64,000 nucleotides of DNA from positions 4,907,559-4,971,558 of the forward strand of contig NZ_CP089746.1 in assembly GCF_029541745.1 (NCBI RefSeq), given 5' to 3'. The notes beneath the pieces were generated by a model that saw only the letters and a program-made list of their open reading frames with translations, was not told where the DNA came from and searched no databases. Positions 16,531 to 25,814 of this stretch are shown here, one piece after another; position 1 is the stretch's first letter; each line of letters begins with the position of its first letter. A program made the position numbers and the translations under genes. The DNA is from Streptomyces sp. LX-29. Its GTDB lineage: Bacteria > Actinomycetota > Actinomycetes > Streptomycetales > Streptomycetaceae.

Positions 16531-16998
16531 ATGAGCGAGCGACTCAAGCCCGGCGACACCGCCCCCGCCTTCACCCTCCCCGACGCGGACGGCAAGCAGG
16601 TCTCGCTCGCCGACCACGCCGGCCGCAAGGTGATCGTGTACTTCTACCCGGCGGCGCTCACCCCCGGCTGCACCAAGCAGGCCTGCGACTTCACCGACAA
16701 CCTGGACTTCCTCGCCGGCCACGGCTACGACGTGATCGGCATCTCGCCCGACAAGCCGGAGAAGCTGGCGAAGTTCCGCGAGAAGGAGAAGCTCGGGGTC
16801 ACCCTGCTCGGCGACCCGGACAAGGCGGTGCTGGAGGCGTACGGCGCCTTCGGCGAGAAGAAGCTGTACGGCAAGACCGTGACCGGCGTCATCCGTTCCA
16901 CCGTCGTCGTGGACGAGGAGGGCAAGGTGGAGCGGGCGCTGTACAACGTGAAGGCGACCGGCCACGTGGCGAAGATCATCAAGGACCTGGGGCTCTAG
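16531..16998 (+). CDS. bcp: Thioredoxin-dependent thiol peroxidase (BCP-type peroxiredoxin)
   Basis: A 155-residue peroxiredoxin. Cys47 in TPGCTKQACDF is the peroxidatic cysteine and Cys52, five residues on, is the resolving cysteine of the atypical 2-Cys BCP group. The GDTAPAFTLPD opening and ISPDKPEKLAKF segment fit the family. It reduces hydroperoxides in the cytosol with electrons from thioredoxin. ATG 16531 lies behind GAGGAG; the frame start at 16501 is an artefact. Confidence 0.93.
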   Translation: MSERLKPGDTAPAFTLPDADGKQVSLADHAGRKVIVYFYPAALTPGCTKQACDFTDNLDFLAGHGYDVIGISPDKPEKLAKFREKEKLGVTLLGDPDKAVLEAYGAFGEKKLYGKTVTGVIRSTVVVDEEGKVERALYNVKATGHVAKIIKDLGL

Positions 16999-17053
16999 CC
17001 AGGACGCCCGCCTGCCCGCCGCGCCGGCGGCCCGATACGATGGCTGACGGCTG

Positions 17054-17137
17054 GCGGCCGTGGTGGAATTGGCAGTCACGCTGGGTTTAGGTCCCAGTGG
17101 GGTAACACCCGTGAGGGTTCGAGTCCCTCCGGCCGCA
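17054..17137 (+). tRNA. tRNA-Leu (anticodon UAG)
   Basis: 84-nt type II tRNA. Acceptor arms are gcggccg (17054-17060) and cggccgc (17130-17136) with discriminator A. The anticodon loop tttaggt carries TAG at 17088-17090; a long variable arm (gtggggtaacacccgt region) and ggttcgagtcc T-arm follow. CCA is not encoded. Confidence 0.97.
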
Positions 17138-17257
17138 CATCGCGCGTTCCGCGCCGCACGTGCCGTGCCGCGCCGTGAGGCGCGTCCCTGGCGCGGCGCG
17201 TCCCGGGCCGACGCGTCCTCATCGAGCGCCACGCTCCCGATTCGGGCGACGTTCGCG

Positions 17258-17301
17258 CACCACGGGCCCGGACCGGGCAACGACGGTCCGGGCCCGTGGT
17301 G
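17258..17301 (-). terminator. Terminator between tRNA-Leu and rdgB
   Basis: Perfect 17-bp inverted repeat (17258-17274 and 17285-17301) with a 10-base loop. It can end transcription from both sides. Confidence 0.85.
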
Positions 17302-17317
17302 TTGGCCGGGCTACGGG

Positions 17318-17920
17318 TCAGCCGAGCAGCTCGCGCACCACCGGGACCAGCGCCCGGAACGCCTTGCCGCGGTGGCTGATCGCGTTCTTCTCCTCCGGCG
17401 TCAGCTCGGCGCAGGTCCGGCTCTCCCCCAGCGGCTGAAGGATCGGGTCGTAGCCGAAGCCGCCGGAGCCCGCCGGCTCGTGGCGCAGCGTGCCCTCCAG
17501 CTTGCCCTCGACCACCCGCTCCTCGCCGCCCGGCAGCGCCAGCGCCGCGGCGCAGGCGAAGTGCGCCCCGCGGTGCTCCTCGGCGATGTCGCCGAGTTGG
17601 GCCAGCAGCAGGTCCAGATTGGCCTTGTCGTCGCCGTGCCGGCCGGCCCAGCGCGCGGAGAAGATGCCCGGGGCGCCGCCCAGGACGTCCACGCACAGCC
17701 CCGAGTCGTCGGCCACCGCCGGCAGACCGGTGGCCTGGGCCAGGGCGTGCGCCTTCAGCAGGGCGTTCTCGGCGAAGGTGACGCCGGTCTCCTTGACGTC
17801 CGGGATCTCGGGATAGGCGTCGGCGCCGACGAGTTCGACGTCCAGGCCGGCCCCGGTGAGGATCGAGCGCAGCTCGGTGACCTTGTGGGCGTTGCGGGTG
17901 GCGAGGATCAAGCGTGTCAT
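17318..17920 (-). CDS. rdgB: XTP/dITP pyrophosphatase RdgB (HAM1 family)
   Basis: 200 residues. The LATRNAHKVTEL opening, DDSGLCVDVLGGAPGIFSARWAG (first 20 residues conserved) and GFGYDPI followed by SHRGKA are the family hallmarks. The enzyme hydrolyses non-canonical purine triphosphates such as ITP and XTP to monophosphates, keeping them out of DNA and RNA. It is the downstream neighbour of a lipoprotein gene on the same strand, 20 bp apart, and ends in a strong terminator. Confidence 0.95.
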   Translation of the reverse strand: MTRLILATRNAHKVTELRSILTGAGLDVELVGADAYPEIPDVKETGVTFAENALLKAHALAQATGLPAVADDSGLCVDVLGGAPGIFSARWAGRHGDDKANLDLLLAQLGDIAEEHRGAHFACAAALALPGGEERVVEGKLEGTLRHEPAGSGGFGYDPILQPLGESRTCAELTPEEKNAISHRGKAFRALVPVVRELLG

Positions 17921-17940
17921 GGGACCCGATTATCGATGCC

Positions 17941-18360
17941 CTAGCCGGGCGAGCAGACATCGGTCAGCTCGCCCAACGCGTCCGTCACCGGCTTCAGGTC
18001 GGGCGCCTTGCCCTCGTCGATGGCCGTCTGCACGTTGTCGACGGCCTTCCGCAGATCCTCGACGGCCTTCTCGATATCGGCGTTGTCGGTCTTGTCCGAG
18101 ATCTTGTCGATGTCCTCGTTGAGGGTGTCCAGGATCTTGTCCGCGTCCTCCGGGTTGACCGCCGCGCCGGTCACCGCGTCCTGGAGGTCGTCCACGTCGT
18201 TGGAGATCTCGACCGCCAGTTGGGCGCAGTCCAGGGCCTTCTGGACCGTGTCGCAGCCGACCAGGGCCGGCCCGGCGAGGGCGACGACGGCGGCCGCGGC
18301 GAGCGCGGTGGCGGTGTTCCGGCGGCGGTGTGGGCGGTGCTGAACGCGACGCGTGGCCAT
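17941..18360 (-). CDS. Putative secreted lipoprotein
   Basis: 139 residues. A basic N-terminus with several arginines, a hydrophobic segment and the lipobox LVGC (Cys36) mark a lipoprotein signal; mature protein is about 100 residues, acidic and helical (repeated D/K/E heptad-like segments such as NEDIDKISDKTDN), with two further cysteines, one near the C-terminus. No known domain is recognised. GGGGAGGGG lies upstream of the ATG. It is probably co-transcribed with rdgB. Confidence 0.72.
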   Translation of the reverse strand: MATRRVQHRPHRRRNTATALAAAAVVALAGPALVGCDTVQKALDCAQLAVEISNDVDDLQDAVTGAAVNPEDADKILDTLNEDIDKISDKTDNADIEKAVEDLRKAVDNVQTAIDEGKAPDLKPVTDALGELTDVCSPG

Positions 18361-18490
18361 GGGTGGTCCCCTCCCCAGCGGCGGCGGGCGGAAGCCCGCG
18401 TACCTGTTACCTCCCTAAACGCAGGGCACCCCGTGCGCGGTTGCCTCCGGTCCAGGGCTCCGGTTCAGGGCTCCGGCGCTGAGCTCCGGT

Positions 18491-19813
18491 TCAGAGCGCG
18501 GCGGTGGGCACGCCCTGGAGCTGCCGCAGGTTCAGCGACCGGGCCATGGCGGCGTATCCCTCGTCGCTGGGGTGGAGATGGTCGCCCGAGTCGTATGCGG
18601 GCAGCAGCCGCAGCGGATGGGCCGGGTCGCGCAGGGCGGCGTCGAAGTCGACCACGGAGTCGAAGACCTTCCCGGAGCGGATCTGCGCGTTGACGCCCTC
18701 CCGCACGGCGTTGAGCTCGGGGGTGAACCCGCGGTGGCCCTCGAAGGGCATCAGGGTGGCGCCGATGACGCGCAGCCCGCGGGCGTGCGCCTGACGGGTG
18801 AGCGTACGCAGCCCGGAGACGATCTCGTCGGGGTCGGTGACATGCGGATTGCGCAGGATGTCGTTGACGCCCAACTCGATGATGACGACCTTGACACCGG
18901 TGCGGGACAGGACGTCACGGTCGAAGCGGCCGAGCGCGCTGGGGTTGTCCGGCGGGAAGTTCCGGCCGCTGCTGAGCACCCGGTTGCCGCTGATGCCCTG
19001 GTTGAGCACGCCGTAGCGGGGCGCGCCCGGCTCCTCGCGCAGCCGTCGGGCCAGGAAGTCGGGCCAGCGGCGGTTGGTGCCGGCGGTGGAGGAGATGCCG
19101 TCGGTGATCGAGTCGCCGAGCACGGCCACCGCCCCGGTGGCGTCCTTGCTCCACACGTCGACGGCGGTCAGATAGCGCCAGTACGGGCTCTGCTCGGTGT
19201 AGGCGGCGCCCATGGTGTCCGCCGCGCGGTTCCCGTGCGCCAGGTAGGAGGTCTGGCGGGCGTGCGGGTGGTAGGTGACCGAGCCCGAGGGGGTGGGGGA
19301 GTAGGTGGTGACGAGCAGGTCGGCGGCGTCCGGGATGTTCAGCCGCACCGGGTCGCTCATCACGGCCTGACCCGCCGGGATGGTCACCGCGGTGCCGTCG
19401 TCGAAGGTGAGCCGGCGCATGGTGCCGGCGGCCGCGCCGGGGGTGCCGGGCGCGGCGGCCACCGCGAGCGAGGCGTGGGTGATGTCCAGCGGGCGGGAGC
19501 CGTAGAGGTTGGACAGGTGGATCCGCGCGCTGCTGCCGCCGACGCTGAGGTGGACCACGTTCCGTATCGACATGCCCGCGTAGCCGTCGGTCGTGTCCGG
19601 TTCCGCGGCCGCCGGCGAGGCGGACCAGCTGCCGACCCAGCCGCCCGCCGAGGCCGGCGTGGCCGGACCGCGGTGCCCGCGGGAGCCGGCCCCCAGGTCG
19701 CCTTCGCCGCGCCCCGTACCGACGAATATCGCGGTCGCCACCAGGACCGCCACCGCCGCGAGGGCCGCCATCAGGGCGAACACCGTACGTCTCGGCATCG
19801 GGGGCACGCTCAT
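18491..19813 (-). CDS. Secreted SGNH/GDSL-family hydrolase
   Basis: 440 residues. N-terminal signal anchor (hydrophobic residues about 8-28), then a non-catalytic beta domain and a C-terminal SGNH esterase domain: block I GDSITDG with the nucleophile serine, block II Gly in GISGNR, block III GVNDI, and block V DHLHP with the catalytic Asp and His. It should cleave ester bonds of an extracellular lipid or carbohydrate ester. Start ATG 19813, GAGGAG upstream. The frame is open far upstream to 20536, but that part is Arg/Pro-rich frame shadow. Confidence 0.88.
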   Translation of the reverse strand: MSVPPMPRRTVFALMAALAAVAVLVATAIFVGTGRGEGDLGAGSRGHRGPATPASAGGWVGSWSASPAAAEPDTTDGYAGMSIRNVVHLSVGGSSARIHLSNLYGSRPLDITHASLAVAAAPGTPGAAAGTMRRLTFDDGTAVTIPAGQAVMSDPVRLNIPDAADLLVTTYSPTPSGSVTYHPHARQTSYLAHGNRAADTMGAAYTEQSPYWRYLTAVDVWSKDATGAVAVLGDSITDGISSTAGTNRRWPDFLARRLREEPGAPRYGVLNQGISGNRVLSSGRNFPPDNPSALGRFDRDVLSRTGVKVVIIELGVNDILRNPHVTDPDEIVSGLRTLTRQAHARGLRVIGATLMPFEGHRGFTPELNAVREGVNAQIRSGKVFDSVVDFDAALRDPAHPLRLLPAYDSGDHLHPSDEGYAAMARSLNLRQLQGVPTAAL

Positions 19814-20242
19814 GAGCGGGCGTTTCTCCTCGGGCAGGCGGAGCCGGGCGGCTCGGGTGGTCGGGACGTGCGGTGACGTGCGTGACGCACGGGTGCACGG
19901 ACGTACGGCGGTACGCGGCGGCCGCGCGGCGGCGTTGCGCGCGGGCGGGCCACATGATCCCACGGTGGGTGGCGCGACCTGCCGGCGCCCCGGCGGATCC
20001 GCGCCGGCCACTCGCCCGGTCAGACGCGAGAGGCCCGCGGCGCGTTCCGCCGCGCGCGTGATCGCCGCCTGACGGCGGTGGCGGTCGGGGCGACCGTCGG
20101 CCGTCGGGCGCTTCGGCGGGTGAGGCCGGTCGGGGGACTCCGGGGAGCCGGCGCGGGCCCGCCTCGCGCGGCGCGGGGAACCCGCGGCACGCTTCGGGAG
20201 TGGTCCGGATGAGCACAATGCACGAAGAGGCGGCGTGAACGG
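19814..20242. other. Divergent intergenic region, no gene recognised
   Basis: About 430 bp between the GDSL hydrolase and the DUF445 gene. Open frames here have Arg/Pro/Ala-rich composition typical of GC shadows. A small palindrome GTGCG-TGA-CGCAC at 19877-19889 is the only local symmetry noted. The two genes' promoters must lie here. Confidence 0.5.
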
Positions 20243-21550
20243 ATGGAGCGGACGAATGCGGGTGAGGCCACCGTGGCGATGACCGGCTTCACCGTGGACA
20301 GCCCGGCGGACGCGGAGAAGCGGCGCGGACTGCGCCGCATGAAGACCCTCGCGACCGGGCTGCTGCTCGCCGTCGCCGCCGTGTACGCGCTCGCCACCTG
20401 GGCCGGGAGCGCCGGGGCCGGCGCCTGGACGGCCTATGTGGCCGCGGCCGCCGAGGCGGGCATGGTGGGCGCGCTGGCGGACTGGTTCGCGGTCACCGCG
20501 CTGTTCCGGCGGCCGCTGGGGCTGCCCATCCCGCACACCGCCATCATCCCCACCAAGAAGGACCAGTTGGGGGTGAACCTGGGCGAGTTCGTCGGCGACA
20601 ACTTCCTCTCCGCCGAGGTGGTGCGGCTACGGCTGAGCGCGGTCGGCATCGGCGCGCGGCTCGGCACCTGGCTGTCCGAACCCGCCCACGCCGACCGGGT
20701 GACGGCCGAGCTGGCGACCGCGCTGCGCGGTGCGCTCACCGTGCTGCGCGACTCCGATGTGCAGGCCGTCGTGGGCGAGGCCATCACCCGGCGGGCCGAA
20801 GCGCACGAGATCGCCCCCGGCCTCGGCGCGCTGCTGGACAAGGTCGTCGCCGACGGCGGCCACCACCGGGTGGTGGACCTGGTGTGCGTGCGCGCCCACG
20901 AGTGGCTGACGCGGCACGGCGACTCCGTCATGACGGCGGTCGTCGGCGGCGCGCCCGGCTGGACGCCACGCTTCGTGGACCGCAAGGTCGGCGAGCGCGT
21001 CTACAAGGAGCTGCTGCGGTTCGTCGGGGAGATGCGCGACATGCCGGACCACCCGGCCCGCGGAGCCGTCGACCGTTTCCTCGCCGACTTCGCCGCCGAC
21101 CTGCGGTCCGACCCCGACACCCGGGCCCGGGTGGAGCGGCTGAAGTCGGAGGTGCTCGGGCGCGGGGAGGTGCAGGAGCTGATCGCCTCCGCCTGGAACG
21201 CGGTCCGCGCCATGATCGTGGCCGCCGCCGAGGACGAGCGCAGCGAGCTGCGGCTGCGGGCGCGCGCCTCGATCCTGTCGCTGGGAGCCCGGATGAGCAC
21301 CGAGGAGCGGCTGCGGGGGAAGGTCGACGGCTGGCTGGCGGACGCGGCGGTCTACGTGGTGACCACCTACCGGGACGAGATCACCTCGCTGATCACCGAG
21401 ACCATCGCCGGCTGGGACGCCGAGCACACCTCCCGCAAGATCGAGACCCACATCGGCCGGGACCTCCAGTTCATCCGCATCAACGGCACCGTGGTGGGCG
21501 CCCTGGCGGGGCTGTGCATCTACGCGGTCTCCCACGCCCTGGGCGGCTGA
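20243..21550 (+). CDS. DUF445 family membrane protein
   Basis: 435 residues. An N-terminal pair of helices (LATGLLLAVAAVYALATW and the glycine-rich MVGALADWFAVTALFRRP loop) precedes a long helical domain, and one helix closes the protein (GALAGLCIYAVSHAL). The ADWFAVTALFRRP..IPHTAIIP region is the DUF445 signature. Known members lie at the membrane; their biochemical role is not established. Start ATG 20243 is used; Met at 20279 is a possible alternative. Confidence 0.85.
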   Translation: MERTNAGEATVAMTGFTVDSPADAEKRRGLRRMKTLATGLLLAVAAVYALATWAGSAGAGAWTAYVAAAAEAGMVGALADWFAVTALFRRPLGLPIPHTAIIPTKKDQLGVNLGEFVGDNFLSAEVVRLRLSAVGIGARLGTWLSEPAHADRVTAELATALRGALTVLRDSDVQAVVGEAITRRAEAHEIAPGLGALLDKVVADGGHHRVVDLVCVRAHEWLTRHGDSVMTAVVGGAPGWTPRFVDRKVGERVYKELLRFVGEMRDMPDHPARGAVDRFLADFAADLRSDPDTRARVERLKSEVLGRGEVQELIASAWNAVRAMIVAAAEDERSELRLRARASILSLGARMSTEERLRGKVDGWLADAAVYVVTTYRDEITSLITETIAGWDAEHTSRKIETHIGRDLQFIRINGTVVGALAGLCIYAVSHALGG

Positions 21551-21963
21551 CGCCGGCCGCGACCTCGGCCGCGCCGTGGGGGTGCTCGGGCCGGGCCTCG
21601 CGGTGACCGTGGAGCGCTCGGTGCCGCGGACCCCGGAGCCCCCGGAGCCCCCGAAGCCCATGGAGCCCCCGGAGCCCCCGGAGCCTTCGGTCACCGCGGA
21701 GCGCCCGGCGCCGGATGCCGCGGACGACGCTGAGTGCCGCCGCGGACCGAGCGGGCGCGTGCGGCCGCATGTCCGTACGGCCGCCTCGGCGGTGATCCCG
21801 CGGCGGCGGCCCGCCGGGGCGGCGGTCGAGAGGGTCCGGCCGAGACGCCCGTACCGGGCGAGAACGCGCGCCGCGTCCGCTGCCGGGGGTCCACGAGGTC
21901 TGGAGGGTGCCGGCCGTACGTCCTATCCTCCGCACGGCGCGTCCCCGGTCCGAGGAGGGCACC
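21551..21963. other. Intergenic with 9-bp repeat
   Basis: About 410 bp with no convincing gene. 21635-21687 holds about six degenerate copies of the nonamer GGAGCCCCC. The last 30 bp carry GAGGAG for the sortase gene. Confidence 0.55.
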
Positions 21964-22770
21964 GTGCGGCAGCGGGCACCAGCGGTCCTCGTGCAGAGCC
22001 CCCGTGCGCGCCGCCGGGCCGCGCTGGCCCGGGCGCTGTGGGGCGTCGCGGAGACCGCGCTCACGCTGGGCGTGGTCCTGTTGCTGCTCGTCGTCCACCA
22101 ACTGTGGTGGACCAACCGGCAGGCGCGGGAGGGCGCCCGACGGGAGGTGGCCGCGCTGGAGCGGCGGTGGGACGCGGCGGAGCCCGGTCCCTCGTCCGGC
22201 GGCGGGGCGGCCACCGGACCGCGCGCGGGCCCGGAGGACGGCGCGGACGGCGGCGGGACCTCCGGGCCGGGCGGGACGGAGCGCCCGCGCGGCGCGGGGC
22301 GGTCCGCAACCCCGGCCCCCGGCCGGGCGTACGCCGTCCTCCGCATCCCCCGGCTCGGACTGGCCGTGCCCATCGCGGAGGGCGTCGGTCGCCGCGGGGT
22401 GCTCAACAAGGGCTACGCCGGCCACTATCCGCGCAGCGCGCCGCCGGGCGGGGTCGGGAACTTCGCGCTGGCGGGCCACCGCAACGCCCACGGCGAGCCG
22501 TTCCGCCACCTGGACCGACTGCGTCCCGGGGACACGGTGCGGGTGGACACCGCGGAGGTCCGCTACACCTACGCGGTCGAGCGCACCCTGCCGCGCACCT
22601 CGCCCGGCGACGGCACGGTCCTCGCCCCGGTGCCGTACAGCTCCACCCACCCCGGCCACCGCTTCACCCGGCCGGGCCACTATCTGACGCTGACGACCTG
22701 CACGCCCGCCTTCAGCTCCCGCTACCGGCTGGTGGTGTGGGGCACGCTGCGCGCGGCGGCGCCGCGCTAG
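21964..22770 (+). CDS. Class E sortase
   Basis: 268 residues. One N-terminal membrane helix (about 25-45), a Gly/Ala/Pro-rich linker, then a sortase beta barrel. The catalytic His lies in LAGHRNAHG, the Cys in LTTCTP, and the Arg follows in SSRYR. This triad and the N-terminal anchor fit class E sortases, which in streptomycetes recognise LAxTG sorting signals and attach surface proteins to peptidoglycan. A protein with LADTG is encoded at 28943. Start GTG 21964 follows GAGGAG. Confidence 0.9.
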   Translation: MRQRAPAVLVQSPRARRRAALARALWGVAETALTLGVVLLLLVVHQLWWTNRQAREGARREVAALERRWDAAEPGPSSGGGAATGPRAGPEDGADGGGTSGPGGTERPRGAGRSATPAPGRAYAVLRIPRLGLAVPIAEGVGRRGVLNKGYAGHYPRSAPPGGVGNFALAGHRNAHGEPFRHLDRLRPGDTVRVDTAEVRYTYAVERTLPRTSPGDGTVLAPVPYSSTHPGHRFTRPGHYLTLTTCTPAFSSRYRLVVWGTLRAAAPR

Positions 22771-22815
22771 GTTCGCCGACTGCCGGGACCGGCGCCCGCG
22801 TTAGGCTCGTACCTC

Positions 22816-23022
22816 GTGCTTCGTTCTCCGTCCCACCTGTGGCTGCTGGTGCCCTACGTGCTCTATCTGGGCGCGATACCGCTGGCCAACCGGGTCCACC
22901 CGACCGTCCTCGGGCTGCCCTTCCTGTTCTGCTACATCCTGCTGGCGACGCTGCTGACGCCGGTGGCCGTCTGGCTCACCTGGCGAGCCGACCGCGGTCG
23001 CGCCCGGGGTGAGCGCCGGTGA
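22816..23022 (+). CDS. DUF3311 small membrane protein
   Basis: 68 residues with two membrane helices, the form of DUF3311 proteins. These small proteins are nearly always encoded directly before a sodium:solute symporter of the MctP type, as here; the stop overlaps the symporter GTG by four bases. It is likely an accessory subunit of that transporter (inference from constant pairing). Confidence 0.85.
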   Translation: MLRSPSHLWLLVPYVLYLGAIPLANRVHPTVLGLPFLFCYILLATLLTPVAVWLTWRADRGRARGERR

Positions 23023-24551
23023 ACGCGACGGTGGCGACCTCCGTCTTCGCGGGCTTCATGGTGCTGACCGTGGCACTCGGCCTGCTCGCGGTGCGCGGCC
23101 GGGGCTCCGGCGGCGGACTGGCCGAGTGGTCGGTGGGCGGGCGCAGCCTGGGCACCGTCTTCATCTGGGTGCTGATGGCGGGCGAGGGCTACACCAGCTT
23201 CAGCTATCTGGGCGCGGCCGGCTGGGGCTACAACACCGGGGCGCCGGTGCTGTACGTGCTGGCGTACATGTCCTGCGGCCACGCCATCGGCTATGTGGTG
23301 GGCCCGATGCTGTGGTCCTACGCGCGCCGACACGGCCTGGTCGGCATCACGGACATGGTGGCCCACCGCTACGGCCGGCCGTGGCTCGGCGCGCTGGTCG
23401 CGGTGCTGGCCACGCTGTGCCTGCTGCCGTACATCCAACTCCAGATCACCGGAATGGGCGTCGTGGTCTCCACGATCTCCTACGGCGCCATCAGCCTCAA
23501 CTGGGCCAATTTCATCGCGTTCGCGGTCACCACCGGCTTCGTCGTCGTCAGCGGGCTGCGCGGCAGCGCATGGGTGTCGGTGCTGAAGGACGTGCTGGTC
23601 ATCGGCACGCTCGCGTTTCTCGCGGTCTATGTGCCGGTCCACTACTTCGGCGGTTACGGCGACTTCCTGGACCGCATGGTCGCCGAGCGGCCGGAGTGGC
23701 TGACCGTCCCCGGGCACGGGGGCGGCGGCCTGGGGGAGGGCTGGTTCCTCTCGACGGTCTTCCTCAACTCCCTCACCGTCGTCATCTTCCCGACCACCGT
23801 CGCGGGCTACCTCGGCGCGCGCGACGCCGACGCGCTGCGCCGCAACGCGATGCTGCTGCCCTTCTACAACGTGCTGCTCTTCGTGCCGATGCTGCTGGGC
23901 ATGGCGGCGCTGTTCGTGGTGCCGGGGCTGGCCGGGGCGGAGTCCAACCTGGCGCTGTTCAAGCTGGTGGTGGACTCGCTGCCGGCCTGGGCGGTCGGCG
24001 TCATCGGGGTCGCGGCCGCCCTCTCCTCGATCGTGCCGATGGCGGTCTTCATGCTGGTCATCGGCACCATGTGGGGGCGCAGCGTGCTGGGCGCGCTGCC
24101 CCGCTTCGCCGGCCGGCCGGACCGTCAGAAGCTCGGCTCCCAGGCGGTGGTGGTGGCCGCGGGCGCGGCGGCGCTGCTGCTCACCTACCTCGCGCCCAAC
24201 ACCCTGGTGCGGCTCTCGCTGGTCTCCTACGAGGGCATGGCACAGCTCATCCCGATGCTGCTGCTCGGCCTGGTGTGGCGGCGGCTGACCCTCCCCGGGG
24301 CGCTGGCCGGGCTGGTGGTGGGCGGCGCCCTGGTGAGCTTCCTCGTCTTCACCGGGCGCGATCCGCTGTGGGGCGTGAACGCGGGGCTGCTGGCGCTGGC
24401 CGCCAACCTCGCGGTCGCGGTGACGGTCAGTCTGCTGGGGCCGCGGGAGCGGGATCCGCGACCGGACGAGGAGGTGCTGGCCCTGGAAACCGAGAGCGGC
24501 CCCGGGGATCGGGAGGGCCTCGCCGACTCCGTTGTCGGTGGTCGGGGTTAG
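23019..24551 (+). CDS. Sodium:solute symporter, monocarboxylate type (MctP-like)
   Basis: A 510-residue symporter of the SSS family with about 13 hydrophobic helices. The N-terminus has the conserved EWSVGGRSLGT segment and the GEGYTSFSYLGAAGWGY stretch of this group. The close relative MctP of Rhizobium carries short monocarboxylates such as lactate and pyruvate; that substrate range is inferred. Translation is coupled to the DUF3311 gene through a GTGA overlap. Confidence 0.87.
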   Translation: MNATVATSVFAGFMVLTVALGLLAVRGRGSGGGLAEWSVGGRSLGTVFIWVLMAGEGYTSFSYLGAAGWGYNTGAPVLYVLAYMSCGHAIGYVVGPMLWSYARRHGLVGITDMVAHRYGRPWLGALVAVLATLCLLPYIQLQITGMGVVVSTISYGAISLNWANFIAFAVTTGFVVVSGLRGSAWVSVLKDVLVIGTLAFLAVYVPVHYFGGYGDFLDRMVAERPEWLTVPGHGGGGLGEGWFLSTVFLNSLTVVIFPTTVAGYLGARDADALRRNAMLLPFYNVLLFVPMLLGMAALFVVPGLAGAESNLALFKLVVDSLPAWAVGVIGVAAALSSIVPMAVFMLVIGTMWGRSVLGALPRFAGRPDRQKLGSQAVVVAAGAAALLLTYLAPNTLVRLSLVSYEGMAQLIPMLLLGLVWRRLTLPGALAGLVVGGALVSFLVFTGRDPLWGVNAGLLALAANLAVAVTVSLLGPRERDPRPDEEVLALETESGPGDREGLADSVVGGRG

Positions 24552-24617
24552 CATCGGACAGGACGGTCGTCGCCGAGGCGGCCGGTAGCCGACGGTGCGT
24601 GAGGGGAGGGGAGCCGG

Positions 24618-24935
24618 ATGGGCGAGAGCACGCGCGTCGAACGGGTGCGGATGCGCCTGGGCATGCTCCTCTTCCTGCTGACCGGGCTGATGCTGACCCA
24701 GTCCGGCCTGGTGAGCGCGGTCGTCCTCTCCGCGGCCGCCGCCGTGGCGGCGGCGACGCTGGTGCTCTGCGTCCTGCTGGCCGCGCTGTACGCGCTGCCC
24801 AGCCCGCCGGGTCGCATACGCACCGCGATACGGGACCGGGAGCGCCGCACCGCGTTCCTGCCCCAGCGCGACCCCGACGCGGCGGGCCGCACCCGTCCCC
24901 GAGCCCCCGGCCGTCACCTCCCGACGGCCGCGTAG
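24618..24935 (+). CDS. Small two-helix membrane protein (DUF6412-like)
   Basis: 105 residues: two hydrophobic helices (about 13-31 and 33-58) and a basic Arg/Pro-rich tail. It lies 98 bp before the small YidC-like gene and may be its partner; this pairing seems common in streptomycetes. The ATG at 24618 follows GGGGAGGGGAG. Function not known and family name uncertain. Confidence 0.65.
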   Translation: MGESTRVERVRMRLGMLLFLLTGLMLTQSGLVSAVVLSAAAAVAAATLVLCVLLAALYALPSPPGRIRTAIRDRERRTAFLPQRDPDAAGRTRPRAPGRHLPTAA

Positions 24936-25033
24936 GAGCTCCGCACCACTTCTCTCCGCCGAGCCCGCGCGGTTCGTCATGCCGATTCCCGCATTCCGCA
25001 CTCCGGCTGACGAGACCCGTGGAGGGCTCCACC

Positions 25034-25735
25034 ATGTCCGTTTTCACTCCCCTCGGCGCGCTGCTGTCCCACCTGTCCGACGCGCTCACCCCGCTCTTCG
25101 GCGGCTCGGCGATGGCCGCCGCGGTCGTCCTGTTCACCATGGGGGTGCGTGCCGCGCTGCACCCGCTGGCGCGGGCCGCGGCCCGCGGCGAGAAGGTGCG
25201 GACCGCGATGGCCCCGAAGATGGCGGAGCTGGGCCGCAGGTACGGCAACGATCCGGACCGGCTGCGGCGGGCGGCGGCCGAGCTCTACGAGAAGGAGGGC
25301 GCGTCGCCGCTGGCGGGGTGTCTGCCGATGCTGGTCCAGCTGCCGTTCTTCTTCGTGATGTACCACCTGTTCTCCACCGGCAGCGGCGGGGCGGGGCTGC
25401 TGGACCACGCGCTGCTGGGCGCGCCGCTGGACGGCAGCTGGACCGAAGCGCTCGGCGACGGCGGGATGTTCGGCACCGCGGGGCTGGTGTACCTGGGGCT
25501 GTTCGCGCTCATCGCGGCGGTGGCGACGTGGACGTACACCCGCTCCCGCAAGGCGATGGCCGGCATGCGGACGTCGCCGGTCGCGGGCGCGGCGGGACTG
25601 ACCAAGGTGCTGCCGCTGCTGTCCTTCGGCACCCTGGTCACCGCCACCGTGGTGCCGCTGGCGGCCGGGCTCTACCTGGCCACGACGACGACATGGACGG
25701 CGGTGGAGCGGGCGCTGCTGCACCGCGGGCGGTAG
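25034..25735 (+). CDS. YidC/Oxa1-family membrane insertase (short form)
   Basis: 233 residues. It has the conserved YidC core: a helix, the cytoplasmic charged hairpin KVRTAMAPKMAELGRRYG, GCLPMLVQLPFFFVMYH, and three further helices. There is no large periplasmic P1 domain, as expected for Gram-positive forms. It is likely a second, accessory insertase beside the chromosomal yidC near the origin. Start ATG 25034 with GGAGGG upstream. Confidence 0.85.
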   Translation: MSVFTPLGALLSHLSDALTPLFGGSAMAAAVVLFTMGVRAALHPLARAAARGEKVRTAMAPKMAELGRRYGNDPDRLRRAAAELYEKEGASPLAGCLPMLVQLPFFFVMYHLFSTGSGGAGLLDHALLGAPLDGSWTEALGDGGMFGTAGLVYLGLFALIAAVATWTYTRSRKAMAGMRTSPVAGAAGLTKVLPLLSFGTLVTATVVPLAAGLYLATTTTWTAVERALLHRGR

Positions 25736-25814
25736 GGCGCCGTAGGCGCCTGGGGGCGGGGGTGTGGTGGGCACCCGAGGACGCCCCTGCCCGGAGAGAA
25801 ATCGGAGGGCTGGT

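Noticed and set aside
17054..17137. tRNA-Leu as an integration site of a mobile element
   Set aside because: No integrase, no repeated tRNA 3' end nearby, and housekeeping genes on both sides.
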